DNA from: Streptomyces galbus
GTDB lineage: Bacteria > Actinomycetota > Actinomycetes > Streptomycetales > Streptomycetaceae
Direction of reading: 5' to 3'
Assembly (NCBI RefSeq): GCF_005280195.1
Contig: NZ_SZPR01000035.1
Location: 62,001-126,000, forward strand
Length of the DNA stretch: 64,000 nt
The notes beneath the pieces were generated by a model. The model was not told the origin of the DNA, did no database searches, and was given only the letters and a program-made list of their open reading frames with translations. Positions 34,544 through 43,182 of this stretch are shown piece by piece; the stretch's first letter is position 1, and every line of letters starts with the position of its first letter. A program made the translations under genes and the position numbers.

Positions 34544-35737
34544 GTGACCAGTCAGCCGAAGCAGCAGTTACCCCCCGACGATGCCCCGGCCACCCGTCCC
34601 GGTCCTCCCGGCGGGGCGCCGACCCCGTTGTCGGTGGGGGTCGAGGAGGAGTTCCTCCTCGTCGACCCCGTCAGCAGATCCGTGCGGCCCGAGGGTCCAC
34701 AGGTGGCCGCGGCGGCCGCCGGTGAGCTCGGCCGGCACGTCGACACCGAACTGACCCGCTATCAGATCGAGAGCCGCACCGATCCCCACACGCAGCTGGG
34801 CGAGACGTTCACGCAACTGCGCTCCATGCGCGCGGCGTTGGCGCGGGCCGCGGCCGGGCGGGGGCTGCGCATCGCCGCCAGCGGTTCCCCGGTCACCGGC
34901 CTGGTCGCGCCCGTGCCCCTCACGCCGGGCCCGCGGTACGCCGAGAGCCTGTCCCTCTTCCGCGCGCTGGACGACGAGCAGAGCGCCTGCGCGTGCCACG
35001 TGCACGTCGGCGTGGCCGACCCGCGGGAAGCGGTCGAGGTGAGCAACCACCTGCGGCCCTGGCTGCCGACGCTGACCGCGCTGACCGCGAACTCCCCGTA
35101 CTGGGACGGCCGCGACACCGGCTACGCGAGCTGGCGCACCATCGCCTGGGGGCGGTGGCCGGTGGCCGGCCCGCCGCCCTACTTCCACTCCCCCGCCCAC
35201 TTCGAGGAACTCGTCGAGGAACTCGTCCTCACCCGGACCGTCCTGGACCGCGGCGGCGTGTACTGGGACGTCCGCCCCTCCCACCACCTGCCCACCGTCG
35301 AAGTGCGCGTCGCGGACGCGGCACTCACCCCCGAGGACACCGTCCTGCTCGCCGCCGTCGTCCGTGCGCTGGTCGGCACCGCCCTGGAGGCGATCCGCGC
35401 CGGCGGACCGGCCCCCCGCCCGGGTCCCGAGATCCTGCGCGCGGCCTCCTGGCGGGCGGCACGCGACGGACTCGCCGGACACGCCCTCGACCCGCTCACC
35501 CGGCGTCTGGTCCCCGCGGTCGCGCAGGTCGAGCGCATGCTGCGTGCCCTGTCCCCCGCCCTGCGTCGCAGCGGTGACCTCGATCTCGTGCGCGGCCACT
35601 GGGAACGCCTGCGCACCCGGGGCAGCGGAGCCGACCGGCAGCGTGCCGCCTACCGCCACCGCGCCAGCCTCCACGACGTCGTCGATCACGTCATCGCCGC
35701 CACCTGCCCCTCACAGGCACCCCCAGCCACCTCGTGA
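34544..35737 (+). CDS. YbdK-type carboxylate-amine ligase; contains a TTA codon
   Basis: 397 residues from GTG. LSVGVEEEFLLVDP is the glutamate-cysteine ligase 2 start motif; ACHVHVGV, WRTIAWGRWP and YWDVRPSHHLPTVEVRVADA complete the active site of the YbdK family. Members have weak glutamate-cysteine ligase activity and their natural substrates are uncertain; Streptomyces uses mycothiol rather than glutathione. Leucine 9 is a TTA codon (34568-34570) if this start is used, suggesting bldA control of translation very near the beginning. No ribosome site is obvious, so it may be leaderless from a promoter around 34520-34535. Confidence 0.88.
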   Translation: MTSQPKQQLPPDDAPATRPGPPGGAPTPLSVGVEEEFLLVDPVSRSVRPEGPQVAAAAAGELGRHVDTELTRYQIESRTDPHTQLGETFTQLRSMRAALARAAAGRGLRIAASGSPVTGLVAPVPLTPGPRYAESLSLFRALDDEQSACACHVHVGVADPREAVEVSNHLRPWLPTLTALTANSPYWDGRDTGYASWRTIAWGRWPVAGPPPYFHSPAHFEELVEELVLTRTVLDRGGVYWDVRPSHHLPTVEVRVADAALTPEDTVLLAAVVRALVGTALEAIRAGGPAPRPGPEILRAASWRAARDGLAGHALDPLTRRLVPAVAQVERMLRALSPALRRSGDLDLVRGHWERLRTRGSGADRQRAAYRHRASLHDVVDHVIAATCPSQAPPATS

Positions 35738-35829
35738 CCGGCCGGCGAGGTCGCCCCGGGGCGGGGCGCGGGCGCCGGTGCCGGGGTGCCCGCGCGCCTC
35801 GGGCGAGGGTGACGGCATAAGCTCGGCGG

Positions 35830-36450
35830 ATGGCGAAGTACTACGACGTGCACCCCGACAACCCCCAGCCGCGCACCATCTCCCAGGTCGCGGCCGCCAT
35901 CCGGGACGGCGCGCTCATCGCGTACCCGACGGACTCCTGCTACGCACTGGGCTGCCGGCTGGGCAGCCGGGACGGGATCGAGCGGATCCGGACCATCCGC
36001 CACCTCGACGACCGGCACCACTTCACGCTGGTCTGCCAGGACTTCGCGCAGCTAGGTCAGTTCGTGCGGATCGACAACGACGTGTTCCGGGCCGTCAAGG
36101 CGTCCACGCCCGGCAGTTACACCTTCATCCTCCCGGCGACGAAGGAGGTGCCGCGGATGCTCCAGCACCCGAAGAAGAAGACCGTGGGCGTGCGCATCCC
36201 GGACCACGTCGTCACCCAGGCCCTGCTGGCGGAGCTGGGCGAGCCGCTGCTGTCCAGCACGCTGCTGCTGCCCGGCGAGGAGGAGCCGATGACCCAGGGC
36301 TGGGAGATCAAGGACCGGCTCGACCACGTGGTCGACGGCGTGCTGGACTCCGGCGAGTGCGGCACCGAGCCGACGACCGTCGTCGACTTCTCCAGCGGGG
36401 AGGCCGAGATCGTGCGCCGCGGGGCGGGGGACCCCTCGCGGTTCGAGTGA
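35830..36450 (+). CDS. YrdC/TsaC-like L-threonylcarbamoyladenylate synthase family (YciO type)
   Basis: 206 residues. ALIAYPTDSCYALGCRLG and HHFTLVCQDFAQLG are the nucleotide-binding motifs, PGSYTFILPATKEVP the central strand, and KTVGVRIPDH the conserved KxxR region. The length and lack of the C-terminal Sua5 domain match E. coli YciO, a paralogue of the enzyme that makes threonylcarbamoyl-AMP for tRNA t6A37. Whether this copy serves tRNA modification or another role is undetermined. A TAAGCT hexamer six bases upstream of the ATG suggests leaderless mRNA. Confidence 0.9.
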   Translation: MAKYYDVHPDNPQPRTISQVAAAIRDGALIAYPTDSCYALGCRLGSRDGIERIRTIRHLDDRHHFTLVCQDFAQLGQFVRIDNDVFRAVKASTPGSYTFILPATKEVPRMLQHPKKKTVGVRIPDHVVTQALLAELGEPLLSSTLLLPGEEEPMTQGWEIKDRLDHVVDGVLDSGECGTEPTTVVDFSSGEAEIVRRGAGDPSRFE

Positions 36451-36564
36451 GCTCCAGCGGGGGCCGCGCGGGCCGATGGGTGGTGCGTGCAACCATGTCG
36501 GGGCGGCCCCGTCCGTGCCGGGCGGGTGCCCGGCTCACCGTGAACACCGCAGAGAGGCGCCCCC

Positions 36565-37320
36565 ATGACCTCCATCCAGGGAACCGATGTCGACGTCCGC
36601 ACCGAGGACGGCGTCGCCGACGCGTACTTCGTGCACCCCGACGGGCCGGGTCCGTACCCGGGCGTGCTGCTGTACCAGGACGCGTTCGGGCTGCGCCCGC
36701 ACCTGAGGTCGATGGCCGACCGGCTCGCCGGTGAGGGCTACGCCGTGCTGGTGCCGAACGTGTTCTACCGGCACGGGCGCACCCCCGTCTTCGACCTGCC
36801 CGCGTTCATCGACCCGGAGGCCCGTCCGGAGATCTGGCAGGCGATCGGTCCGGTCATGCAGGCGCTGACGCCGGAGCTCGCCGTGCGGGACGCGGACGCC
36901 TACCTGCGCCGGCTGGAGGAGGACCCGCTGGTCACCGACGGTCCGGTGGCCGTGACGGGGTACTGCATGGGCGCCCGGCTGGCCCTGTACACGGCGGGCG
37001 CCCACCCCGGCCGGGTCGCGGCGATGGCCGGGTTCCACGGCGGGCGGCTCGCGACGGACGCGCCGGACAGCCCGCACCTGGTCGCCGACCGGGTCACCGC
37101 AGAGGTGTACTTCGGCCACGCGGACGCCGACGCCTCCATGCCGCCCGAGCAGCAGCGGCGACTGGAGGAGGCGCTGACCGCGGCCGGCGTCCGCCACCGG
37201 TGCGAGGTGTATCCCGGGGCGCACCACGGCTACACCCAGGCCGACACCTCGGCGTACGACAAGGACGGCGACGACCGGCACTGGACGGCCCTGCTGGACC
37301 TGCTCGCCCGCACCTTCTGA
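36565..37320 (+). CDS. Dienelactone hydrolase family protein
   Basis: 251 residues, cytosolic. VLLYQDAFGLRPHLRSMADRLAGEGYAVLVPN is the family opening, VTGYCMGARLAL carries the nucleophilic cysteine, and the acid and base residues are in FGHADADASM and PGAHHGYTQ. Dienelactone hydrolases open lactones from aromatic ring cleavage or act as broad esterases. It is followed by a terminator and is probably monocistronic. Confidence 0.93.
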   Translation: MTSIQGTDVDVRTEDGVADAYFVHPDGPGPYPGVLLYQDAFGLRPHLRSMADRLAGEGYAVLVPNVFYRHGRTPVFDLPAFIDPEARPEIWQAIGPVMQALTPELAVRDADAYLRRLEEDPLVTDGPVAVTGYCMGARLALYTAGAHPGRVAAMAGFHGGRLATDAPDSPHLVADRVTAEVYFGHADADASMPPEQQRRLEEALTAAGVRHRCEVYPGAHHGYTQADTSAYDKDGDDRHWTALLDLLARTF

Positions 37321-37336
37321 GGGAACCCGCCCCACG

Positions 37337-37366
37337 AGCGCTCGCGGCACACGTGCCGCGAGCGCT
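37337..37366 (+). terminator. Perfect 14-bp hairpin after the dienelactone hydrolase gene
   Basis: AGCGCTCGCGGCAC / GTGCCGCGAGCGCT with a two-base loop, followed by TCTTCACGTCTTC, 16 bases after the stop codon. It also insulates the GH64 promoter just downstream. Confidence 0.85.
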
Positions 37367-37383
37367 TCTTCACGTCTTCAACA

Positions 37384-37427
37384 TTGACATGACCACAACT
37401 GGGCGGGAATCTGAGAGCGCTCTCAGA
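37384..37427 (+). promoter_or_regulatory. GH64 promoter with overlapping LacI-type operator
   Basis: TTGACA at 37384-37389 is followed, 17 bases on, by GAATCT as a -10-like hexamer. Overlapping it is the perfect 18-bp palindrome TCTGAGAGCGCTCTCAGA (37410-37427) with core GAGCGCTC. LacI-family sugar regulators in Streptomyces such as CebR bind TGGGAGCGCTCCCA-like sites. The palindrome covers the -10 and would block polymerase, as expected for substrate-induced glucanase expression. Confidence 0.75.
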
Positions 37428-37499
37428 ACAGGTACGGACCAGCCCCCAGCGGTCCGCCCTTCGGACCAACCCCACAGGTCTCCCGCACGGAGGTGGAGA

Positions 37500-38693
37500 G
37501 TGCTCAGAGGTCTCAGGCACCGACTCGCGGCGGTGGCCGGAGCAACGGCTCTGGTCGGCGCACTGCTCTCGCTGGGACACCCGGCCCAGGCCGCGGTCCC
37601 GGACACCATTCCCTTGAAGATCACCAACAACTCGGGCCGCGGCGACGCCGTGTACGTCTACACCCTCGGCACCCTGCTCAGCACGGGCCAGCAGGGCTGG
37701 GCGGACGCCAACGGCACGTTCCACCCGTGGCCGGCGGGCAGCGTACCGCCCGTGCCGGCGCCGGACGCGTCCATCCCCGGACCGGCCGCGGGCCAGTCCA
37801 AGACGATCCGCATCCCCAAGTTCTCCGGCCGGATCTACTTCTCCTACGGGCAGAAACTGGTGTTCCAGCTCGCCACGGGCGGGCTGGTGCAGCCGGCCGT
37901 GCAGAACCCCAGCGACCCCAACCGCAACATCCTGTTCAACTGGTCGGAGTACACGCTCAACAACGACGGGCTGTGGATCAACAGCACCCAGGTCGACATG
38001 TTCTCGGTGCCCTACGCGGTCGGCGTGCAGCGCTCCGACGGCAGCACCGTGAACACCGGCCACCTCAAGCCGGGCGGGTACAACGGCTTCTACAGCGCGC
38101 TGCGCGGCCAGCCCGGCGGCTGGGCCAACCTGATCCAGACCCGCTCCGACGGCACCGTGCTGCGGGCCCTCTCCCCCGGCCACGGTCTGGAGACCGGTGC
38201 GCTGCCGGCGTCCGTGATGGACGACTACATCAACCGCGTCTGGCAGAAGTACGCGACCTCCACGCTGACGGTGACCCCGTTCGGCGACCAGCCGGGCACC
38301 AAGTACTACGGCCGGGTCTCGGGCGGGGTCATGAACTTCACCAACGCCTCGGGCGCGGTCGTCACGAGCTTCCAGAAGCCCGACGCGGACAGCGTGTTCG
38401 GCTGTCACAAGCTGCTGGACGCCCCCAACGACCAGGTGCGCGGCCCGATCTCCCGCACCCTGTGCGCGGGCTTCAACCGCTCCACACTGCTGGTCAACCC
38501 CAACCAGCCCGACACCACGACCGCGAACTTCTACCAGGACGCGGTGACCAACCACTACGCGCGCAAGATCCACGCGCAGATGGCCGACGGCAAGGCGTAC
38601 GCCTTCGCCTTCGACGACGTGGGCAACCAGGAGTCGCTGGTCCACGACGGGGCGCCGCAACAGGCGTACCTGACACTGGACCCGCTCAACTGA
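37500..38693 (+). CDS. Secreted beta-1,3-glucanase, glycoside hydrolase family 64
   Basis: 397 residues from GTG. The start is set by GGAGG six bases before it and by the signal peptide immediately after (LRHRLAAVAGATALVGALL, cleavage near AQAAVP); an ATG at 37389 lies in the promoter. The mature chain begins TIPLKITNNSGRGDAVYVYTLG and has SGRIYFSYGQKLVFQL, NWSEYTLNNDGLWINSTQVDMFSVPYAV and GFNRSTL, the GH64/thaumatin-like laminaripentaose-producing fold. It cleaves fungal-wall beta-1,3-glucan. The sequence ends right after the catalytic domain, with no extra carbohydrate-binding module. Confidence 0.93.
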   Translation: MLRGLRHRLAAVAGATALVGALLSLGHPAQAAVPDTIPLKITNNSGRGDAVYVYTLGTLLSTGQQGWADANGTFHPWPAGSVPPVPAPDASIPGPAAGQSKTIRIPKFSGRIYFSYGQKLVFQLATGGLVQPAVQNPSDPNRNILFNWSEYTLNNDGLWINSTQVDMFSVPYAVGVQRSDGSTVNTGHLKPGGYNGFYSALRGQPGGWANLIQTRSDGTVLRALSPGHGLETGALPASVMDDYINRVWQKYATSTLTVTPFGDQPGTKYYGRVSGGVMNFTNASGAVVTSFQKPDADSVFGCHKLLDAPNDQVRGPISRTLCAGFNRSTLLVNPNQPDTTTANFYQDAVTNHYARKIHAQMADGKAYAFAFDDVGNQESLVHDGAPQQAYLTLDPLN

Positions 38694-38713
38694 CGTCCGC
38701 GGCGGCGGACATG

Positions 38714-38753
38714 ACGGAGCCCCACCCCGCAGCCGCGCGGGGTGGGGCTCCGT
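38714..38753. terminator. 17-bp perfect hairpin between GH64 and M4 protease genes
   Basis: ACGGAGCCCCACCCCGC / GCGGGGTGGGGCTCCGT with a six-base loop, between the convergent stops at 38693 and 38769. The longest perfect stem noticed in the window. Confidence 0.9.
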
Positions 38754-38768
38754 GCCGTGCGGGACCGG

Positions 38769-41171
38769 TCAGCTCGTGGTGACGGCGGTGTCGTCCACGA
38801 CGAAGCTGGTCTGCAGCGAGGAGTCCTCGGCACCCGTGAACTTCAGGGTGACCGTGGAGCCCGCGAAGGAGGACAGGTCCAGGGTCCTCAGGGTGTAACC
38901 GGTGGCCTTGTTGAGGTTGGAGTAGGTCGCCAGGGTGGTCGAACCGGCGGTCACCGTCAGCTTGTCGTACGCGGTGCTGGTGGTGGTCTCCGCGCTGTCG
39001 ATGTGCAGGTAGAAGGTCAGCGTCGCCTTGCAGCCGGCCGGGACAGCGACCGACTGGGACAGCGTGTCGGTGTGCGTCGAGCCGTAGCCGTCGAGCCACG
39101 CCTTGTACGAACCGCCGTGCGCCGCCTCACCCGTGTCGTTGGTGATGACCCCGCTGCTGGCCGTCCAGGTGGTGTTGCCCGACTCGAAGCCGGGGTTGCC
39201 GAGGAGCTGGGCGGAGGTGCAGGTGCCGCCGCCCCCGCCGGTGCCGACCGTCCAGGTGAAGGACGCGGTGCCGCTGGCGCCGGTGGAGTCGGTCACCGTG
39301 ACGGTGGTGCTGTAGGTGCCGGCCGTGGTCGGGGTGCCGGAGACGACACCCGTGGAGCTGTTGATCGACAGGCCCGCGGGCAGGCCGCTCGCGGCGTAGG
39401 TGAGCGAGCCGCCGTTGGTGCTGCTGGCCGTGATCTTCAGGCTGACCGCGGTGCCGACGGTCGAGGACTGGTTGCCCGGGTTGGTCACCGTGACGCCGCT
39501 GCTGGGCGGGGTGATGTGGCCGCCCACGTTGATGCCGGCGAAGGCGTTGCCGACCCCGGCGTACTGGGTGGAGCCCGTGCCGTACAGCGCGGCGGCCGCG
39601 TTGAGCGCGGCGGTGCGGGCGCCCGCGTAGTTGGTGCTCGACGTCATGTACGTGGTCAGCGCCTTGTACCAGATCTGCAGGGCCGCGGCCCGGCCGATGC
39701 CGGTGACGGCGACGCCGTCGGAGGTGGGGCTGTTGTACGTGACGCCGTTGATGGTCTTGGTGCCGCTGCCCTCGGACAGCAGGTAGAACATGTGGTTCGC
39801 CGGGCCCGAGGAGTAGTGCACGTCGAGGTTGCCGACGCCCGAGTACCAGCTGTCGGCGGAGCCGCCGTCCTTGCTGGGCTTGTCCATGTAGCGCAGCGGC
39901 GAGCCGTCGCCGTTGATGTTGATCTTCTCGCCGATGAGGTAGTCGCCGACGTCGGAGGAGTTGTTGGCGTAGAACTCCACGCCGGTGCCGAAGATGTCCG
40001 AGGTGGCCTCGTTCAGGCCGCCCGACTCACCGCTGTAGTCGAGGCCCGCGGTGTTGGACGTGACACCGTGGCTCATCTCGTGGCCGGCCACGTCCAGCGA
40101 GGTCAGGGCGTGGGTGTTGCCCGAGCCGTCGCCGTAGGTCATGCAGAAGCAGCTGTCGTCCCAGAACGCGTTGACGTAGCCGCTGCTGTAGTGGACGCGC
40201 GAGTACGCGGCGACGCCGTCGTTGCGGATGCCGCTGCGCCCGAAGGTGTTCTTGTAGAAGTCCCAGGTCTCCTGGGCCCCGTAGGCCGCGTCCGCGCCCG
40301 CGGTCTGGGTGTTGGAGCCGGACCCGTTGCCCCAGACGTCGTCGGCGTCGGTCATCAGCGTGCCGGTGCCGGACGTGCCGCCGTTGAGCGAGTAGGTCTT
40401 GTGGCCGCCGCGCGTGGTGTCGTAGAGCTGGTACGTCGAACCCGACAGGGTCGTGTTCAGGGTGACGGAGCCGCTGTACTGGGTGTTGCCGGTGCCGGTC
40501 TTGACGTCCTGGAAGCGGAACAGTTCCGCGCCGGTGGTCGCGTCGGTCACGACGTGCAGGCGGCTCGGCGTGCCGTCGTCCTGGACGCCGGTGACGACCG
40601 TCTCCCAGGCGAGCCGGGGGGTGCCGTCGCCGGCCCAGATCACCTTGCGGGCGCTGTCGGCGGCGGGCTGCTTCGCGTCGAGCGAGCGCGCGGTCGTGAG
40701 GGCCTTCGCCTCGGCCGCGGACTTGGAGTACGTGGCCGTGGTGGAGGCGACCTTGACCGTGCGGCGGTTGTTGTTGAAGGTCGTGGTGACCGTGCCGGTG
40801 GCCTGGGAGGCCGGGGGCGTGTGCACGACGAGGTCGCCGCCGAGGACCGGCAGCCCTGCATAGGTGCGCTCGTAGCGGGTGTGGACGGTGCCGTCGTTGT
40901 CCTTGACGACGTCCTTGACGACGAGCTTCTCCTGAGCGCCGAGGCCGAGGCTCCGTGCGGTGCTCGCCGTGTCCGCCTGGGCGCTCCTGACGAGCGCCGT
41001 GTGCTGGGCGGGGGTGAGGTCGGCGGGCAGGCCGCCGGTGCGCAGGGGGCTGGGGTGGGGGGCCGCGGGCTGGGCGGACGCCGGGGCCGACTGGAGGCCC
41101 ACGGCGAGGAGAGCTGCGGTGGAGAGCAGGGCTGCTCCGACCGCGGTCCGCTTGCGGGGAATGCGTCTCAC
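38769..41171 (-). CDS. Secreted M4 (thermolysin-like) neutral metalloprotease
   Basis: 800 residues from GTG (AGGAG upstream). Signal peptide about 1-33, an FTP/propeptide region about 40-205, catalytic domain about 215-545 with the zinc motif HEMSH (H364-E365-x-x-H368) and the third ligand in GGLNEATSD about 24 residues later, and a late HYSSGPANHMFY. A Gly/Pro linker leads to an Ig-like putative domain (about 555-640, SSTNGGSLTYAASGLPAGLS) and a C-terminal jelly-roll module starting LLGNPGFESG. It digests proteins outside the cell after propeptide autoprocessing. Regulation may involve the TGACAGT repeats upstream. Confidence 0.95.
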   Translation of the reverse strand: MRRIPRKRTAVGAALLSTAALLAVGLQSAPASAQPAAPHPSPLRTGGLPADLTPAQHTALVRSAQADTASTARSLGLGAQEKLVVKDVVKDNDGTVHTRYERTYAGLPVLGGDLVVHTPPASQATGTVTTTFNNNRRTVKVASTTATYSKSAAEAKALTTARSLDAKQPAADSARKVIWAGDGTPRLAWETVVTGVQDDGTPSRLHVVTDATTGAELFRFQDVKTGTGNTQYSGSVTLNTTLSGSTYQLYDTTRGGHKTYSLNGGTSGTGTLMTDADDVWGNGSGSNTQTAGADAAYGAQETWDFYKNTFGRSGIRNDGVAAYSRVHYSSGYVNAFWDDSCFCMTYGDGSGNTHALTSLDVAGHEMSHGVTSNTAGLDYSGESGGLNEATSDIFGTGVEFYANNSSDVGDYLIGEKININGDGSPLRYMDKPSKDGGSADSWYSGVGNLDVHYSSGPANHMFYLLSEGSGTKTINGVTYNSPTSDGVAVTGIGRAAALQIWYKALTTYMTSSTNYAGARTAALNAAAALYGTGSTQYAGVGNAFAGINVGGHITPPSSGVTVTNPGNQSSTVGTAVSLKITASSTNGGSLTYAASGLPAGLSINSSTGVVSGTPTTAGTYSTTVTVTDSTGASGTASFTWTVGTGGGGGTCTSAQLLGNPGFESGNTTWTASSGVITNDTGEAAHGGSYKAWLDGYGSTHTDTLSQSVAVPAGCKATLTFYLHIDSAETTTSTAYDKLTVTAGSTTLATYSNLNKATGYTLRTLDLSSFAGSTVTLKFTGAEDSSLQTSFVVDDTAVTTS

Positions 41172-41523
41172 TCGTACTCCTACTGCGGCGGCCGCGGGGC
41201 GCGGCCGGTGACAGACCGGGCAGCCGGGTGTGCTGTCCGGGACGAGCTGACCTGTGCGGGTCCGTCCCTGGGTGCAGGGAACGCGCCGCGCGGTGCGGCA
41301 GTTGGGAGGGAGGATGACAGTCTTGACAGTTCCATGTCAGTCCGACGCCGCCGCATCAAGGGTTATCCCTCTGCGCGGGCCCCCATACCGAGGGGATGGC
41401 TCTGCGTCCCCTCTGCGGAAGCTCTGAGTTCGCTGTGCGCACGCCTCCCGTGCCGCCGTGTCGCCGACTCCCGCTCCCCGCCCCGCCGTTCCGCGCCCCG
41501 GTGATCGTTGTTACCGTGCACCG
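41172..41523. other. Divergent gap between the protease and phosphoesterase genes
   Basis: 352 bases. The protease ribosome site is at its left edge; 41315-41341 carries TGACAGT repeats annotated separately. The remaining part has a lower-GC spot (CATCAAGGGTTATCCCTC, 41355-41372) with TTATCC that could belong to a promoter. No gene seen. Confidence 0.5.
41315..41341. promoter_or_regulatory. TGACAGT direct repeats plus inverted copy upstream of the M4 protease
   Basis: TGACAGT at 41315-41321 and 41324-41330 (9-base period) and an inverted ATGTCAGT at 41334-41341, about 145-170 bases upstream of the protease GTG. The region is AT-rich compared with its surroundings. Likely activator or repressor binding site; the minus-strand TGACAT could also serve as a -35. 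Confidence 0.4.
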
Positions 41524-43029
41524 GTGTCCGATTCCTCACGCGATACCGCGGCGGGTGCCGGCTGGGGCGACGCCGAACGGGGCGCCTACCGGCACCTGGT
41601 GCCGGAGCGGGTCGAGAAGATCTCCTGGCTGAATCCGCGGCTGCTGTGGGCCGCCCGCAACGGCGTGCTGGCCTCCTGGTTCGGCGATCCCACGGGCCGC
41701 ACCCGCGACCGGTGGGTGGCGCAGCGCGCCGCGGCCGGGGCGCCCGCCGACAAGGTGATCCTGCGCGACGACCCCGACCGCTTCTCCTTCATGGTGCTCG
41801 GCGACACGGGCGAGGGCGACGAGCCCCAGTACGCCGTCGTGCCCGGCTTCCTGACGGTAGGTCAGGGAACGGCGTTCGCGGTCGTCGCCAGCGACGTGAT
41901 CTACCCGGTGGGCAGCGCCGACGACTACGACACCAAGTTCTTCCGGCCGTACCGGGACTACCCCGCGCCGATCTACGCCGTCCCCGGCAACCACGACTGG
42001 TACGAGGACCTCGGCGCCTTCATGCGGGTGTTCTGCGACGACGCCCCGCCCCTGCCCGCCGAGCCCGCGCCGCGCGCCCCCGGCCGGGCGTGGCTGCGCT
42101 CCCTGCTGTGGCACCGGCCCCGCCCCGGCGACGGCCGGCACCTCGACGCGGCCCGCGCGCAGCGTTCCGCGCCCGGCCAACGGGCCGTGCAGCCGGGGCC
42201 GTACTGGGCGATCGACGCGGGCCCCGTGCGCATCGTGGGCATCGACACCGGCCTCCTCGGCACCCTCGACGCCGCGCAGGGCGCCTGGCTGCGCGAGGTG
42301 TCCCTCGGCCCGCGGCCGAAGATCCTCGTCACCGGCTCACCCCTGTACGTGGACGGCGAGCACCACCCCTGCGCGATCGAGGGCGGCGGCACCGTCGACG
42401 AGATCGTCCGCGACCCGGCGCACCGCTACGTGCTCGCCATCGGCGGCGACATCCACAACTACCAGCGCTACCCCGTGCGGTTGGCCGACGGCCGCACGCT
42501 CCAGTACGTCGTCGCGGGCGGCGGCGGCGCGTTCACCCACGCCACGCACACCATTCCCCGGGTCGACGTCGGCGGGGTCGGCGAGGACGACTTCCGCTGC
42601 TATCCGCTGCGCGGCGACTCCCTGGCGTTCTACAGCCGCCTCTACGGCCGCCGGCTGCGCCTGCGCGGCTTCTTCACGCTCACCGAGGACGAGGCCGCCG
42701 CGGTGATCGCGCGGCGGCTGGGCGTCGAACCCGCCCGCGCCCCGGCTCCCGGGACCCGGGTCACCCGGCGGACCCGGCTGGTGGCGAGCCTGCTGGGCGC
42801 GGGCCGGCGCCCCGACCGCGGGGCCCGGTTCCGGCTGCCGGTGCGCAAGATCTACACGCAGGTCTTCTCCCCCGGCTCGGCCACGTTCAGCCCGCCGTTC
42901 TTCAAGTGCTTCCTGCGCCTGGACGTCTCCCCCGAGGCGGTGCGGCTGCGCTGCCACGCCGCGACGGGCAACCGCGCCCAGGAGACCGAACCGCCGGTGG
43001 AGGACGAGGTGCTCATACCGCTGGCCTGA
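41524..43029 (+). CDS. Large metallophosphoesterase
   Basis: 501 residues from GTG. The calcineurin-like core is at about 95-350: VLGDTGEGDE, ASDVIYPVGSADDYDTKFF, VPGNHDWYEDL, then after a variable insert ILVTGSPLY and AIGGDIHNYQRYP. The GD...GNHD...GGDIHxxQ set supplies the dinuclear metal site. The region after residue 365 includes a variable domain and a C-terminal strand-rich part. No signal peptide, so cytosolic; the substrate is unknown (phosphodiester or phosphomonoester). An Arg/Pro-rich insert occupies about 190-225. Confidence 0.85.
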   Translation: MSDSSRDTAAGAGWGDAERGAYRHLVPERVEKISWLNPRLLWAARNGVLASWFGDPTGRTRDRWVAQRAAAGAPADKVILRDDPDRFSFMVLGDTGEGDEPQYAVVPGFLTVGQGTAFAVVASDVIYPVGSADDYDTKFFRPYRDYPAPIYAVPGNHDWYEDLGAFMRVFCDDAPPLPAEPAPRAPGRAWLRSLLWHRPRPGDGRHLDAARAQRSAPGQRAVQPGPYWAIDAGPVRIVGIDTGLLGTLDAAQGAWLREVSLGPRPKILVTGSPLYVDGEHHPCAIEGGGTVDEIVRDPAHRYVLAIGGDIHNYQRYPVRLADGRTLQYVVAGGGGAFTHATHTIPRVDVGGVGEDDFRCYPLRGDSLAFYSRLYGRRLRLRGFFTLTEDEAAAVIARRLGVEPARAPAPGTRVTRRTRLVASLLGAGRRPDRGARFRLPVRKIYTQVFSPGSATFSPPFFKCFLRLDVSPEAVRLRCHAATGNRAQETEPPVEDEVLIPLA

Positions 43030-43182
43030 CGGCCGTGTCCCGGGCGCTGCCGCCGCACGTGCGGCCCCGGGCCCGGCGGGCCCGCCCGCGCGCTTCACAC
43101 CGCCGTCATGATCGGACCGTACGATCGACGGCGAACGACCTGAACGGCACGCGCGCCTGTGCCGTGGACGATGGAGGAGCCC

